Counted from the first letter of the stretch, positions 27,131-35,607 are shown. The stretch: 64,000 nucleotides of DNA from Obesumbacterium proteus (GCF_001586165.1 NZ_CP014608.1:2604001-2668000); one strand, 5' to 3'. Made by a program: numbers and translations. Notes: generated from the sequence alone by a model not told the origin.

Positions 27131-28388
27131 GTTGAATACCCCTGTCAGGACTAACCCATACCGCTCGTGCGCCTTGTCGGCGAAGCAATACGGACGGAAC
27201 GGCAACCAGACTGGTTACCACGTTGATTAACCAAAACATCAATGGATACCAAATCGTCCAGAGATAGCATTTCATAATCCCTCGGTCATAGCGTCGGTCG
27301 ATAAGACAACTGACTAATAGCTGCAATAGACAGGTCACACCGAGCACCATGCCATTCCAGACCGGAACGACCGAGATTTGCCACTTGATGGGTAGCGGGA
27401 AAAAGAAATCGGCAAACATCAATACAAAAGCAAAGGCCATGCAGTAGGCCCAAAAAATACTCACCACGTATTCGCAAAACAGAGGCAGCATCATGCGGTT
27501 GCGCGGAGTGAACATGGCGGGAAAATATTTAAATACGGTTTGTACTCCGCCTTTGGACCAGCGCAGCCGTTGACGATAAAGCCCAACCAATGTTTCCGGC
27601 GTTAATATCCACGTCAGTGCGCGCGGTTCGTAGCGTATTTCCCAGCCGTGAGTCTGTAGCTTCCAACTGATATCAATGTCTTCGGTTAGCATATCGACGC
27701 TCCAATAACCCACTTCCTCGAGCGCGCTTTTACGAAATAGGGCGATAACGCCGGATACGGTAAATAGCCGCCCAAAAACCTGCTGACAGCGTTTGATAAG
27801 TCCCACCGTGGAAGAGAATTCCCCCACCTGCATGCGCCCAAGTAACGAAGTGCGATTGCGGATGCGTGGATTTCCGGTAACCGCGGCCATGTGTGGGTTA
27901 TCAATAAAATGGCTGACCAAAAAATGCAGCGCGTTAGGATCCAGAAGTGCGTCACCGTCCATGCAGAGAATAAAATCGCCGGTGGCTAACTGTGCCGCGG
28001 TATTTAAACCCACGGCTTTGCCTTGGTTTTTATCCTGATGAATGGCCATTAAGCTGGGATATTGCTCAACCAGTTCATTAAGGATTTCGCCGGTGCGATC
28101 GTGGCTGCCGTCGTTAACGGCGAGCACTTCATAGTTGGGGTAATTCAGGTTTTGCAGATGGGCGATCACTTCGCGCACGTTAGGCTCTTCGTTATAGCAG
28201 GGCACGATAATGGAAATGCGCGGTGTTTCTGCCTGCGTGAAATCAGGGTGGGTGAAATCATCATGGCGTTCGTAGACGACAAAATAGATCAACCCTCCGA
28301 GCATCCATAGCCAAGCCATAAAGAACGGGTAGTAGAAGACAAAACCAAACAGCAGCGTTGGAATATCTGTGCTTAAGAAGTGGTTCAT
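27087..28388 (-). CDS. pgaC: Poly-beta-1,6-N-acetyl-D-glucosamine synthase PgaC
   Basis: Family 2 inner-membrane glycosyltransferase (HmsR type) that polymerises UDP-GlcNAc into the biofilm polymer PNAG. The 433-residue protein has N-terminal membrane helices, the catalytic domain with SIIVPCYNEE, VNDGSHDRTGEIL, the metal-binding CMDGDALLD, GNPRIRNRTSL, the general base in TEDIDISWKLQ and the QRLRWSKGG motif, then C-terminal membrane helices. The ATG at 28388 overlaps the pgaB stop as ATGA; a GTG 15 bases upstream is the alternative. Confidence 0.93.
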   Translation of the reverse strand: MNHFLSTDIPTLLFGFVFYYPFFMAWLWMLGGLIYFVVYERHDDFTHPDFTQAETPRISIIVPCYNEEPNVREVIAHLQNLNYPNYEVLAVNDGSHDRTGEILNELVEQYPSLMAIHQDKNQGKAVGLNTAAQLATGDFILCMDGDALLDPNALHFLVSHFIDNPHMAAVTGNPRIRNRTSLLGRMQVGEFSSTVGLIKRCQQVFGRLFTVSGVIALFRKSALEEVGYWSVDMLTEDIDISWKLQTHGWEIRYEPRALTWILTPETLVGLYRQRLRWSKGGVQTVFKYFPAMFTPRNRMMLPLFCEYVVSIFWAYCMAFAFVLMFADFFFPLPIKWQISVVPVWNGMVLGVTCLLQLLVSCLIDRRYDRGIMKCYLWTIWYPLMFWLINVVTSLVAVPSVLLRRQGARAVWVSPDRGIQHGKSDHRNISKKLP

Positions 28389-30487
28389 GGTTGATTGCTC
28401 CACTGCTTATGTTTGTCGCGCACCATGCGGCTATCGCATTGAGGTAACGGTTTTCGCTCGATAACGTTGCTCTGCGCCGACATCAGTGGGCGGATCACTT
28501 CGGTATCAGGCTGGTTGTTGATGAAGTCGTCTGGGTAATAGCCCAAATGGCGGGCACCGAGCGCCCGCAGCAACGTCAGTTGATGTAGCAAAACGTCGTT
28601 GCTGACGGGGCGCTTTTTCTCCCAATCGTAGCTTTGGAGTTCAAAAACGGTTTTTTGAATGCCTAATGGCTGCGCGGCCACCTTTTCATACAGCTCGGTG
28701 AGCCAACGATCGGGCATAGTGGCCGATTCCATAAAGGGCATCGCCATCAGCGCGGTGTAATCATAGTTTGCCAAGAATTTGGGCGGGCTTTGTGCGTACC
28801 ACTGCTCGGCCTGTGGATCCATGACGGGCTGGGCGTAGAGATTGCGCGCGGTCATTTGCGTCGCAGAGGCAAACTGATTTTTCTGCACTTCAGCGGCCAA
28901 CTGGTGGGTGAAGTTAATGAGGAAATCGATTTTTTTGTCTGTCCACGCGCGTAATAGCGCAGGATTGGAGCGAATTTTGTTCACATCAGCTGGCAATCCC
29001 CACGCTTGATATTGTGCTAAGGCGGCAGGGCGAGTGTCCTCGTCGTCGCTCAGCGCGGCATCATCATGAAATAGAACGCCCTGAAACGGTGTGTAGCGGG
29101 AAAGATCGTGATAGAGCTGAGTGATAGCCGCCCGAACATCGGGTTCAAATGGGCTGAGGCGAGTGTAGGGAAACGTGCTGGGCTGCGTACCGCTGTGGGT
29201 TGAAGTGATCCACTTATTCGCCGCCGGATTATCCTTCGGCAGAGCGATGCTAAGTACCGGCATCCAGGCGAATACGTTCACGCCGGTGCGAGTTTGTAAT
29301 TGCCATGAGACGCGGCTGAATAGGTCAGCGCGCATCTGTAATACGCTGTTGGGAAAATAAACTTCTTTGACGAGACCGCTGCCGTCGGGATCGGCAAAGG
29401 CCTGCAAGTAAATCGTGGTTGGGGAAAGATCTTTGATGCGATCTAACAGGCAAGATAAATTCTGGTCCTGCTGCTGAGGATCGGCGTCATAAACATAATC
29501 CAAATCGACCTGAACCACGCGTTCAACGGGATAGATGTCGCCGTTGTAGTTGGCTGGCGCTCTGAGTTCCTGCTTGAGCACGCTGGTCGTGGTGTCGTAG
29601 CCGATCAGGATGCGAGTAATTTTTGAAAGCGGCTGTGAGGATGGATTTGAGCCGGAATCCAACGTCAGCATGATAGGCATGCCAAGCTGACGGGCAATTT
29701 CCTGCACCGGCTGATGGTATGCGCCATAAGGCCACACCATAATTCGCGGTGCATGGCCGGTATATTGCTGAATGAGCCTCGCGCTATGGGCTAAATCCGC
29801 TTTAACTCTGGTTTGATATTCAGCTTCGGTTTCATAGCGTTTTTTATCTGCCAAATACTGTAATGTCGTTGCCGCAGGGAACTCACTGCCCTGTGGGTTA
29901 GCGGCTATTCCACGGTGTAAATTGTGAGTATGAGACGCAAATTCGACTAAGCCTGAACGCTGCATTTCGGCTACTTCATTCCAATTCAGGAAATAATCAC
30001 CGGGCAACTCCACCGTGGAGCTAATTTTGATTTTTTCTTTAGCGGGATGATTGACCCAATCGGTGATCAGCGCCTGCACAGCCGGGTAGCCGTAGGCTTT
30101 GAGTAGAGGGAAAACACGGGTATAGAAACTGCGATATCCGTCATCGAAGCTTAACAGCACCGAACGCGGCGGCAGCTTTTTGCCGCCTTGGCGCGCAGCA
30201 ATGATTTGATCGACGGAGACCATGTGGTAGTCATTTTCCTTCAGCCAAGCGAACAGCGAGGCCAGCGTTTTGGTATCAATGGCGGTGGCATCAGGATAGG
30301 TGGCGAAGCTGGCACGCAGATCGTCGCGCACGTCGTGGAAAGCCAATACGCGAAAAGTAAGACCATCGTCGGGATCGGCAGGAGGCTGAATATCAATAGC
30401 CGGTAACGGCTGCCCGGCAGCGAATGCCCCTTGAAGCAACAGTAGGCTCAAAGTAAAAATTAAGATTGAACGAAAAGTAGACGTCAT
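28385..30487 (-). CDS. pgaB: Poly-N-acetylglucosamine N-deacetylase PgaB
   Basis: Periplasmic enzyme that partly de-N-acetylates PNAG so that it can be exported. The 700-residue product has a signal peptide (hydrophobic residues 8-22, LLLLQGAFA). The NodB-type deacetylase domain has SFDDG at 113-117 and the metal ligands His186 and His191 (SHTHNLH), followed by a C-terminal glycoside-hydrolase-like domain (GH153 type) with DLDYVYD and FHDDAAL. No cysteine lipobox is visible at the signal peptide, unlike the lipoprotein PgaB of E. coli. It starts within the pgaA stop (ATGA) and overlaps pgaC. Confidence 0.92.
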   Translation of the reverse strand: MTSTFRSILIFTLSLLLLQGAFAAGQPLPAIDIQPPADPDDGLTFRVLAFHDVRDDLRASFATYPDATAIDTKTLASLFAWLKENDYHMVSVDQIIAARQGGKKLPPRSVLLSFDDGYRSFYTRVFPLLKAYGYPAVQALITDWVNHPAKEKIKISSTVELPGDYFLNWNEVAEMQRSGLVEFASHTHNLHRGIAANPQGSEFPAATTLQYLADKKRYETEAEYQTRVKADLAHSARLIQQYTGHAPRIMVWPYGAYHQPVQEIARQLGMPIMLTLDSGSNPSSQPLSKITRILIGYDTTTSVLKQELRAPANYNGDIYPVERVVQVDLDYVYDADPQQQDQNLSCLLDRIKDLSPTTIYLQAFADPDGSGLVKEVYFPNSVLQMRADLFSRVSWQLQTRTGVNVFAWMPVLSIALPKDNPAANKWITSTHSGTQPSTFPYTRLSPFEPDVRAAITQLYHDLSRYTPFQGVLFHDDAALSDDEDTRPAALAQYQAWGLPADVNKIRSNPALLRAWTDKKIDFLINFTHQLAAEVQKNQFASATQMTARNLYAQPVMDPQAEQWYAQSPPKFLANYDYTALMAMPFMESATMPDRWLTELYEKVAAQPLGIQKTVFELQSYDWEKKRPVSNDVLLHQLTLLRALGARHLGYYPDDFINNQPDTEVIRPLMSAQSNVIERKPLPQCDSRMVRDKHKQWSNQP

Positions 30488-32418
30488 AGCGGGCTTCCTA
30501 AGGGCAAAGTCAGTGACAGATAAAAAAGAGTCCGGTTTTCGCGTGATTCATCGTAGCGATGGCTATTCAGTCCAATACCGTAAATTAATTCTGAATGGGC
30601 ACTTAGCGCCCATTGGTGCTCGAATCTCAGCTCAGTAAATAGGCTTGAGCCAAAATGGCGCTGCTGGTATTCACCTGCGGTGAGATAGGTTCGCTGGGTA
30701 AAGTGACGCCGCGCTGATTGCCATGGTGTCCACTGATGTAGCAGGGTTACGCCTGCCGAATAGTCGCGCTCAGGGCTGAAATACTCCGCGTCAGGCAAGC
30801 TATTGCTGCTGGTGGAAAGCGATAGTGTGCCCTCTAACTGCTGGCGTGGGCGTGTCCATAACAGCTTAGTGGTTGAGGCTTCCCATGTTTGGCTAAGGTT
30901 TCCATCGCTCAGCCGCTGGTTTTGATAGGCCAGTTCTGCGGAGGCGGTGCTATCGGTTTGATAGCGCAGCGCGACGTTCGTCTGCTTCGCGCTGATGCCG
31001 CTGTCATAGGCTTTCCAAGCAAGCTCGTTGCTGCTGTTATCGTAGCCTAGGTCGAACTGCCAATGGTCGGATGGAAGATAGCTAACCTGCGTTGCTAGGC
31101 CTGTTTTCGCCGCGTTGCCATTGCTGCGGTTAATTTCCATCGAACCGAGCCATTCAGTGGCACGAAAATCGACGCCAGCGCCGTTACGTATCCGCCTTGC
31201 TGTGCCTTCTTCAGTTTTGCCCTGACCGGTGAATTGATGCGCGAAGAGCCGCCAATTCTGTTGAATCGGTGAGGAGTAAAGGTAGCTATCGATTTGCCAA
31301 TCATAGTCGCTGAGCGTGCCGTTGCCGCGCCCGCCGCTGGCGTCGGTGGTGAAATAAGGCAGTTGCTGATAGCGATAATTATCCACGAATTGTGCAATAG
31401 AATTGTCGTCTTCAAACCCTTGAGAGACTTGCTGGTAGATCTCTTGGCTAAGGGCAAAATCCCGTCGGGCAAGCGACGCTTCGGCAAGACCCGCGCGAGC
31501 CTCAAGGCTGTCTGGTGTTTGATTTAAGGCAATTCGGTAGGTCTGTGCAGAACGCGTGGGCAAATCACGCAGCAAATAAGCCTGAGCCTGAGTGGTGAGC
31601 AGGTCATCATTCATCGGTGCCGTATGGACCAATGCGTCTATTTGCCGCTGACCCAGCGTGACATTTCCACTGTACAGGGTGTACTGCGCACGCATCTTTT
31701 TTACCGTGGCGTAATCCTGATTCACCAACCCTGGTGCGGCGCTGAGCCTAACCCACTGTGGGGTATCGGGTTCTAATTTTGCCAGCAAGGCTTCGGCTTG
31801 CTCATAGCGCCCGCAGTCTAAAAGAGCATAGAACAGCATTTCCTGCGTGGGGATCGGTTCAATCTCTCCCGGCGCAGCATGAGCTAGCGCATATTCATAG
31901 CTGGCTACGGCGTTTTCTGGCCGCTCTAGCTGCATAAATGCGTCGCCTCGAGCTGCACTCACATAGGCGGGAAGGGGGGCGAGTTGTTCGAGTTGATGAG
32001 CGCGGAGAATCGCGTTTTTCGCGTCACCTGTTGCGCTAAGTGTGACAATTTGATCGCCAAGGACCTGTTGTTGCACGCGATTGACGCTGTTTGATTGCCC
32101 AAACGTGGCCAAAAATCGTTGCTCTTCGACTAATGCTTTATTTAATGGCGCGAGACGCAAGACGCCGTTATCGCTTCGGCTTTCATCCATGCCCCAGCGT
32201 AGTAAAAGGCTAAGTCGATGTTGAGCAATCGTGGCTGCTTGCAATCCATGCATTTGAGACTGGGCCATGGACATCTTTTCCCAAGCAAGAGTAGGCGCGC
32301 CTAATGACATCAGTGTATCTGCCGATATTTCTTCCGTATCGGCCGTACACAGGGAAGGCGATAATATGAGATAGACTGCAAACATCGTGTATTCCCAACG
32401 AGGTTTTAAATAAATCAC
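30484..32418 (-). CDS. pgaA: Poly-N-acetylglucosamine outer-membrane export protein PgaA
   Basis: Outer-membrane porin with a periplasmic TPR superhelix that exports deacetylated PNAG. About 644 residues: signal peptide, helical TPR-like repeats (roughly 60-370, with ALLDCGRYEQAEALLAKL and EARAGLAEASLARRDFALSQ in part), then a beta-barrel region ending near the C terminus with alternating aromatic residues. It is clearly shorter than E. coli PgaA (807). I chose GTG at 32418 because AAAAGG precedes it and it gives a signal peptide with basic residues (KPR); ATG at 32385 and an upstream ATG at 32481 are alternatives. First gene of the pgaABCD operon. Confidence 0.85.
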   Translation of the reverse strand: MIYLKPRWEYTMFAVYLILSPSLCTADTEEISADTLMSLGAPTLAWEKMSMAQSQMHGLQAATIAQHRLSLLLRWGMDESRSDNGVLRLAPLNKALVEEQRFLATFGQSNSVNRVQQQVLGDQIVTLSATGDAKNAILRAHQLEQLAPLPAYVSAARGDAFMQLERPENAVASYEYALAHAAPGEIEPIPTQEMLFYALLDCGRYEQAEALLAKLEPDTPQWVRLSAAPGLVNQDYATVKKMRAQYTLYSGNVTLGQRQIDALVHTAPMNDDLLTTQAQAYLLRDLPTRSAQTYRIALNQTPDSLEARAGLAEASLARRDFALSQEIYQQVSQGFEDDNSIAQFVDNYRYQQLPYFTTDASGGRGNGTLSDYDWQIDSYLYSSPIQQNWRLFAHQFTGQGKTEEGTARRIRNGAGVDFRATEWLGSMEINRSNGNAAKTGLATQVSYLPSDHWQFDLGYDNSSNELAWKAYDSGISAKQTNVALRYQTDSTASAELAYQNQRLSDGNLSQTWEASTTKLLWTRPRQQLEGTLSLSTSSNSLPDAEYFSPERDYSAGVTLLHQWTPWQSARRHFTQRTYLTAGEYQQRHFGSSLFTELRFEHQWALSAHSELIYGIGLNSHRYDESRENRTLFYLSLTLPLGSPL

Positions 32419-32884
32419 AAACGACACCTTTTCGGTTGTTACTTGATTACGGTGCGATGGAGGCAGAAATAAAGTAAGCACTTCATCATTAAGCTATTTA
32501 TAGATAAATAAAATCTTAGGTAAATGAATTGGGTAAGTAACAAAAATGCTCATTTAGGAATATTCTCTAAACTTTATCTGTAGCTATTTGTTCTATAACG
32601 AGGGAATGGGTGTAATGATTCCATGCAATGAATTAATAGTAGAGTGAAAAAAAGTATAATCATGTGATGTTAATGTTTCGCAGCCATTTGCTCTCTTGTT
32701 ATAAAACGTTATCTGCGTAAAATAATAACGGTAATCTGAATGCTTTAATGAGAATGGTCAGCGATGTGGTTTTATTTTTATATGGTGTCTTCAATAAAAT
32801 AATCACAAAATTTCCTTCATCAGAAATAGGAATTATCTTGCATGTATAGATATTGAAAATGCGAGGAGTTTTCGGGAGCTTTAT
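32419..32884. promoter_or_regulatory. AT-rich divergent intergenic region between pgaA and the ToxR-like regulator
   Basis: About 466 bases of markedly AT-rich sequence with no convincing gene; a short minus-strand reading frame at 32699-32953 has no homology signs and overlaps the regulator. Because the flanking genes are divergent it should contain both promoters and any operators for pga control. I could not single out a specific site. Confidence 0.4.
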
Positions 32885-33601
32885 ATGGCACAAGGGAAAA
32901 TAACCATCAGTACGATAACGCACAAAATTGTTACCGTTGATGGCGAGGAACACACATTACGTAGCAAAGAATATCAGATGCTATGTCTGCTTTTAGAACG
33001 TGCGCCGTTATGTGTAACGCGGCGTGAAATCATTTCACATGTGTGGAGTGGGACGTACAGCGCAGATGCGACGATCAACCAAACAATGAAATCGATACGG
33101 CGCAAGTTAGGAGATAAAGATTTTACACTGATACAGACTATACCTAGGATGGGGTACCAAATAGAGCATCCCGAGCTCTTTTCTTTAGAACCGGCCGTTA
33201 ATCATGAACCGATAATTCAAGATGATAGCCGTGAAGAACAGCAATTAAACACACAATCTCACTTTGAAAGTAAACGGGAGAACGTGCAAAATATTCTGCC
33301 GGTTATTAATGAAAATCAAAGAGTAAAACGCTGGGGAATGATGGTGGTAATAGGCATAATCTGTTTTATATGCGGTGTGCTTTGGCATGGAGTGGCAACT
33401 TCATTTCCTTTACTGACGAAAATCCAAGAGCGTGATGAAATGTCTAATTCATTAATCACCACTGTGGCATCGGGCAAAGATAGTATGCTGCTCTATGATA
33501 ATTATAGATTTGTTTGTAGGTATTCATGGCATGATGAATCACAATTTGCTTTAGTCTGTACTAAGATTGAATTACCCGAAAGTAATACATCGTCAAGGTA
33601 G
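32885..33601 (+). CDS. ToxR/CadC-like membrane-bound winged-helix regulator
   Basis: A 238-residue protein with an N-terminal OmpR-type winged helix (about 1-95). Family marks include LRSKEYQMLCLLLERA, REIISHVWSG, DATINQTMKSIRRKLGD and IQTIPRMGYQ. A single transmembrane helix follows at about 151-172 (GMMVVIGIICFICGVLWHGVA), then a periplasmic domain of about 65 residues containing two cysteines (VCRYSW and LVCTK) that could form a disulfide. This is the CadC/ToxR topology: DNA binding in the cytoplasm, sensing outside. It is divergent from pgaABCD, so it may control that operon. I do not recognise a named orthologue. Base composition is AT-rich compared with the flanks. Confidence 0.85.
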   Translation: MAQGKITISTITHKIVTVDGEEHTLRSKEYQMLCLLLERAPLCVTRREIISHVWSGTYSADATINQTMKSIRRKLGDKDFTLIQTIPRMGYQIEHPELFSLEPAVNHEPIIQDDSREEQQLNTQSHFESKRENVQNILPVINENQRVKRWGMMVVIGIICFICGVLWHGVATSFPLLTKIQERDEMSNSLITTVASGKDSMLLYDNYRFVCRYSWHDESQFALVCTKIELPESNTSSR

Positions 33602-33793
33602 TTGTTATTATAAAAAGTGATGTGGTTTGTTTATTTCTTTGCAATAAGATTCATCCCAATACATGTGAAATTACACTTTTTAAAATAGATGAAAACTTCT
33701 ATTTCAATTTCCTTGGATGAAATTAAATTTAATGATAGTGAATATGATTAAAGTTATGACCACATTTGCCGTATATGTATATAAAGCAGCGCG
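33602..33793. other. AT-rich gap after the ToxR-like regulator
   Basis: About 190 bases of AT-rich sequence with no recognisable gene and no strong hairpin with a T-run. The only reading frame on the minus strand (33704-33946) overlaps the downstream gene and looks spurious. It likely carries the promoter of the mini-ORF and tail-anchored gene. Confidence 0.35.
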
Positions 33794-33898
33794 ATGGTTG
33801 TTGTAGAATCGTCTCGGGAGACTTCTTCGAGGTCTAAACAAACCATAGAAAAGCTCAACGTAGAGAGTTTCAACGTAGAAAAGCTCAAGCAGGCATAA
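33794..33898 (+). CDS. Possible 34-residue leader peptide coupled to the tail-anchored protein gene
   Basis: An ATG at 33794 opens a frame of 34 codons ending in TAA at 33896-33898, whose last base is the first base of the next ATG (TAATG). The peptide is hydrophilic with an internal near-repeat: IEKLN-VESFN-VEKLK. At DNA level TAGAAAAGCTCAA occurs twice within 35 bases. No good ribosome-binding site precedes the ATG, so translation is uncertain. If real, the overlap suggests coupling with the downstream gene. Confidence 0.35.
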   Translation: MVVVESSRETSSRSKQTIEKLNVESFNVEKLKQA

Positions 33899-34563
33899 TG
33901 AATATACCTCCGGTGAATGCACGATCTGACGCCTTACCAACTCCACGGGGAGAGAAACTCTCCGCGGAAATGCTGGCGGTTAAAATCGATCAGCTTCTCA
34001 ATTTGCTTGAGCGCAAAGATATATCGCCTCAGCAACGAGAGACGCTGATTCGAACATTAACGGCGCTACAGCAGGAACGCACGCTGCTCAGCCAGCTTGC
34101 TTCTGGGGCAAAAAATACGGCACCTGCGGCTCAGGTGCAAAATGCGCGTCCTGACGTGGCAACGGCTGCGCGGGCGGCGACCGTATTGCAGAGCAATCAG
34201 CCGGTTGTGATTGGTGATACGGCCAAAGCATTGATGAGTAAAAGTGAAATCCAACATGCGATACAGGTCAATCAAGTCTTGGATAAAGCATTAGGGAATT
34301 TGGCTCCAGCGTCTCAAACCTCGGATGTGGTACGTTCTCCCTTGGAAAACTATTTGGCCGTGGCTGCGCAAAATCCTGTCGTGAATGTGAAGCCGGACGA
34401 GACAGATAACAAAATAACCTCCGTTATCGATCCTAAGCCGTTGTTTGGCATTATCCCGCAAGAATGGTTGCCTACGGGAATGCGCACGCCTGCGCGCTCT
34501 TCAGGCTGGGTTATGTTTGCGGGAATTCTCGTTTTGTTGGGTGTGATGGTTTGGATCTGGTGA
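33898..34563 (+). CDS. Tail-anchored membrane protein of unknown function
   Basis: A 221-residue protein I do not recognise. The N-terminal 20 residues are polar and proline-containing; residues about 20-70 look like a helical pair (LSAEMLAVKIDQLLNLLERK, ISPQQRETLIRTLTALQQER). A Ala/Gln/Thr-rich linker follows. The C terminus is a single hydrophobic helix at 203-221 (GWVMFAGILVLLGVMVWIW) with nothing after it, a tail-anchor topology that would put the bulk of the protein in the cytoplasm. AGG five bases before the ATG is a weak ribosome-binding site. It sits between the ToxR-like regulator and tRNA-Lys, in DNA that E. coli lacks. Confidence 0.7.
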   Translation: MNIPPVNARSDALPTPRGEKLSAEMLAVKIDQLLNLLERKDISPQQRETLIRTLTALQQERTLLSQLASGAKNTAPAAQVQNARPDVATAARAATVLQSNQPVVIGDTAKALMSKSEIQHAIQVNQVLDKALGNLAPASQTSDVVRSPLENYLAVAAQNPVVNVKPDETDNKITSVIDPKPLFGIIPQEWLPTGMRTPARSSGWVMFAGILVLLGVMVWIW

Positions 34564-34614
34564 TATGAAACTGTGAAACGAAGAGTTTAGGGAGGATGGA
34601 GAGGGGATAAGTCT

Positions 34615-34736
34615 CTTCGTTCGACTCGAACCTGCGGCAGGTTCTCATCCCACACGAATTTTATGCGGAGTATAAAAACCAAAAAACGCCTCTCGGCGCT
34701 TATTGTTTTATCTGAAATGGTGGGTCGTGCGGGATT
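34615..34736. repeat. 122-bp direct repeat, copy 1, carrying a tRNA-Lys 3'-end fragment
   Basis: Matches 34787-34908 at a constant offset of 172 bases with only a few differences (such as ATGCGGAGTATA against ATGTGGAGTACA). Its last 19 bases (34718-34736) are the CCA end of tRNA-Lys, but the rest of the tRNA is missing and unrelated sequence follows. This looks like a partial duplication or the scar of site-specific integration at the tRNA. Confidence 0.85.
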
Positions 34737-34786
34737 ACTCGGCTTTGCCTCGCCCTTCGGGCCGTTGCTTACGCAACGTTGTCTCA

Positions 34787-34908
34787 CTTCGTTCGACTCG
34801 AACCTGCGGCAGGTTCTCATCCCACACGAATTTTATGTGGAGTACAAAAACAAAAAAACGCCTCTCGGCGCTTATTGTTTTATCTGAAATGGTGGGTCGT
34901 GCGGGATT
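34787..34908. repeat. 122-bp direct repeat, copy 2, running into tRNA-Lys
   Basis: Second copy of the repeat at 34615-34736. Its last 19 bases are the 3' end of the complete tRNA-Lys gene. Between the copies are 50 bases unique to this spot. The repeat also contains a short palindrome, AACGCCTCTCGGCG. Confidence 0.85.
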
Positions 34909-34965
34909 CGAACCTGCGACCAATTGATTAAAAGTCAACTGCTCTACCAACTGAGCTAACGACCC
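34890..34965 (-). tRNA. lysV: tRNA-Lys (UUU)
   Basis: A 76-base cloverleaf with encoded CCA read on the minus strand: acceptor GGGTCGT pairing with ACGACCC, D-arm AGCTCAGTTGGTAGAGC, anticodon TTT in GACTTTTAATC, T-loop GGTTCGAATCC. In E. coli lysV also lies in a cluster with valU/valX/valY next to gltX. Confidence 0.97.
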
Positions 34966-34972
34966 GCAGAAG

Positions 34973-35048
34973 TGGTGGGTGATGACGGGATCGAACCGCC
35001 GACCCCCTCCTTGTAAGGGAGGTGCTCTCCCAGCTGAGCTAATCACCC
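34973..35048 (-). tRNA. tRNA-Val (UAC), copy 1
   Basis: 76 bases with encoded CCA on the minus strand: acceptor GGGTGAT, anticodon TAC in CCTTACAAG, T-arm GGTTCGATCC. Seven bases separate it from tRNA-Lys, so the two are co-transcribed. Confidence 0.97.
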
Positions 35049-35117
35049 ACTTCTGAACTACTATTTTCTGCGCTACTTCAGATACTCATTGTCAATTCGG
35101 TACCAGCTGGTTAGAAG

Positions 35118-35193
35118 TGGTGGGTGATGACGGGATCGAACCGCCGACCCCCTCCTTGTAAGGGAGGTGCTCTCCCAGCTGAGCTAATCACCC
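35118..35193 (-). tRNA. tRNA-Val (UAC), copy 2
   Basis: Identical 76-base tRNA-Val sequence on the minus strand, 69 bases from copy 1. Confidence 0.97.
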
Positions 35194-35240
35194 ACTTCTA
35201 AATACCGAATTTCACGACAGCCCAATTGACTCTTAAAGAG

Positions 35241-35316
35241 TGGTGGGTGATGACGGGATCGAACCGCCGACCCCCTCCTTGTAAGGGAGGTGCTCTCCCA
35301 GCTGAGCTAATCACCC
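35241..35316 (-). tRNA. tRNA-Val (UAC), copy 3
   Basis: Identical 76-base tRNA-Val sequence on the minus strand, 47 bases from copy 2. Confidence 0.97.
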
Positions 35317-35383
35317 AATCGGAAATCTGTCGTTTTACTGCTGTACATCAATCACTTCAGGCTCACTGGTCACTCTAAATGAG

Positions 35384-35459
35384 TGGTGGGTGATGACGGG
35401 ATCGAACCGCCGACCCCCTCCTTGTAAGGGAGGTGCTCTCCCAGCTGAGCTAATCACCC
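35384..35459 (-). tRNA. tRNA-Val (UAC), copy 4
   Basis: Identical 76-base tRNA-Val sequence on the minus strand, 67 bases from copy 3. Confidence 0.97.
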
Positions 35460-35514
35460 AGTCTGAAACCTGTCGTTACTCATGTACTTCACACTGCGGG
35501 AACACTCTAAAGAG

Positions 35515-35590
35515 TGGTGGGTGATGACGGGATCGAACCGCCGACCCCCTCCTTGTAAGGGAGGTGCTCTCCCAGCTGAGCTAATCACCC
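35515..35590 (-). tRNA. tRNA-Val (UAC), copy 5 (promoter-proximal)
   Basis: Identical 76-base tRNA-Val sequence on the minus strand, 55 bases from copy 4. It is the first tRNA after the promoter at 35608-35635. Confidence 0.97.
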
Positions 35591-35607
35591 CCGCTGTATG
35601 GAGTCGC

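Noticed and set aside
32699..32953. 84-codon minus-strand ORF in the pgaA-regulator gap
   Set aside because: It overlaps the start of the ToxR-like regulator and lies in AT-rich DNA where long frames in a shadow strand are unlikely to be genes; no ribosome-binding site seen.
34973..35590. CRISPR-like array of five regular repeats
   Set aside because: The repeats are complete 76-base tRNA-Val cloverleaves with encoded CCA; spacers are irregular and there are no cas genes.
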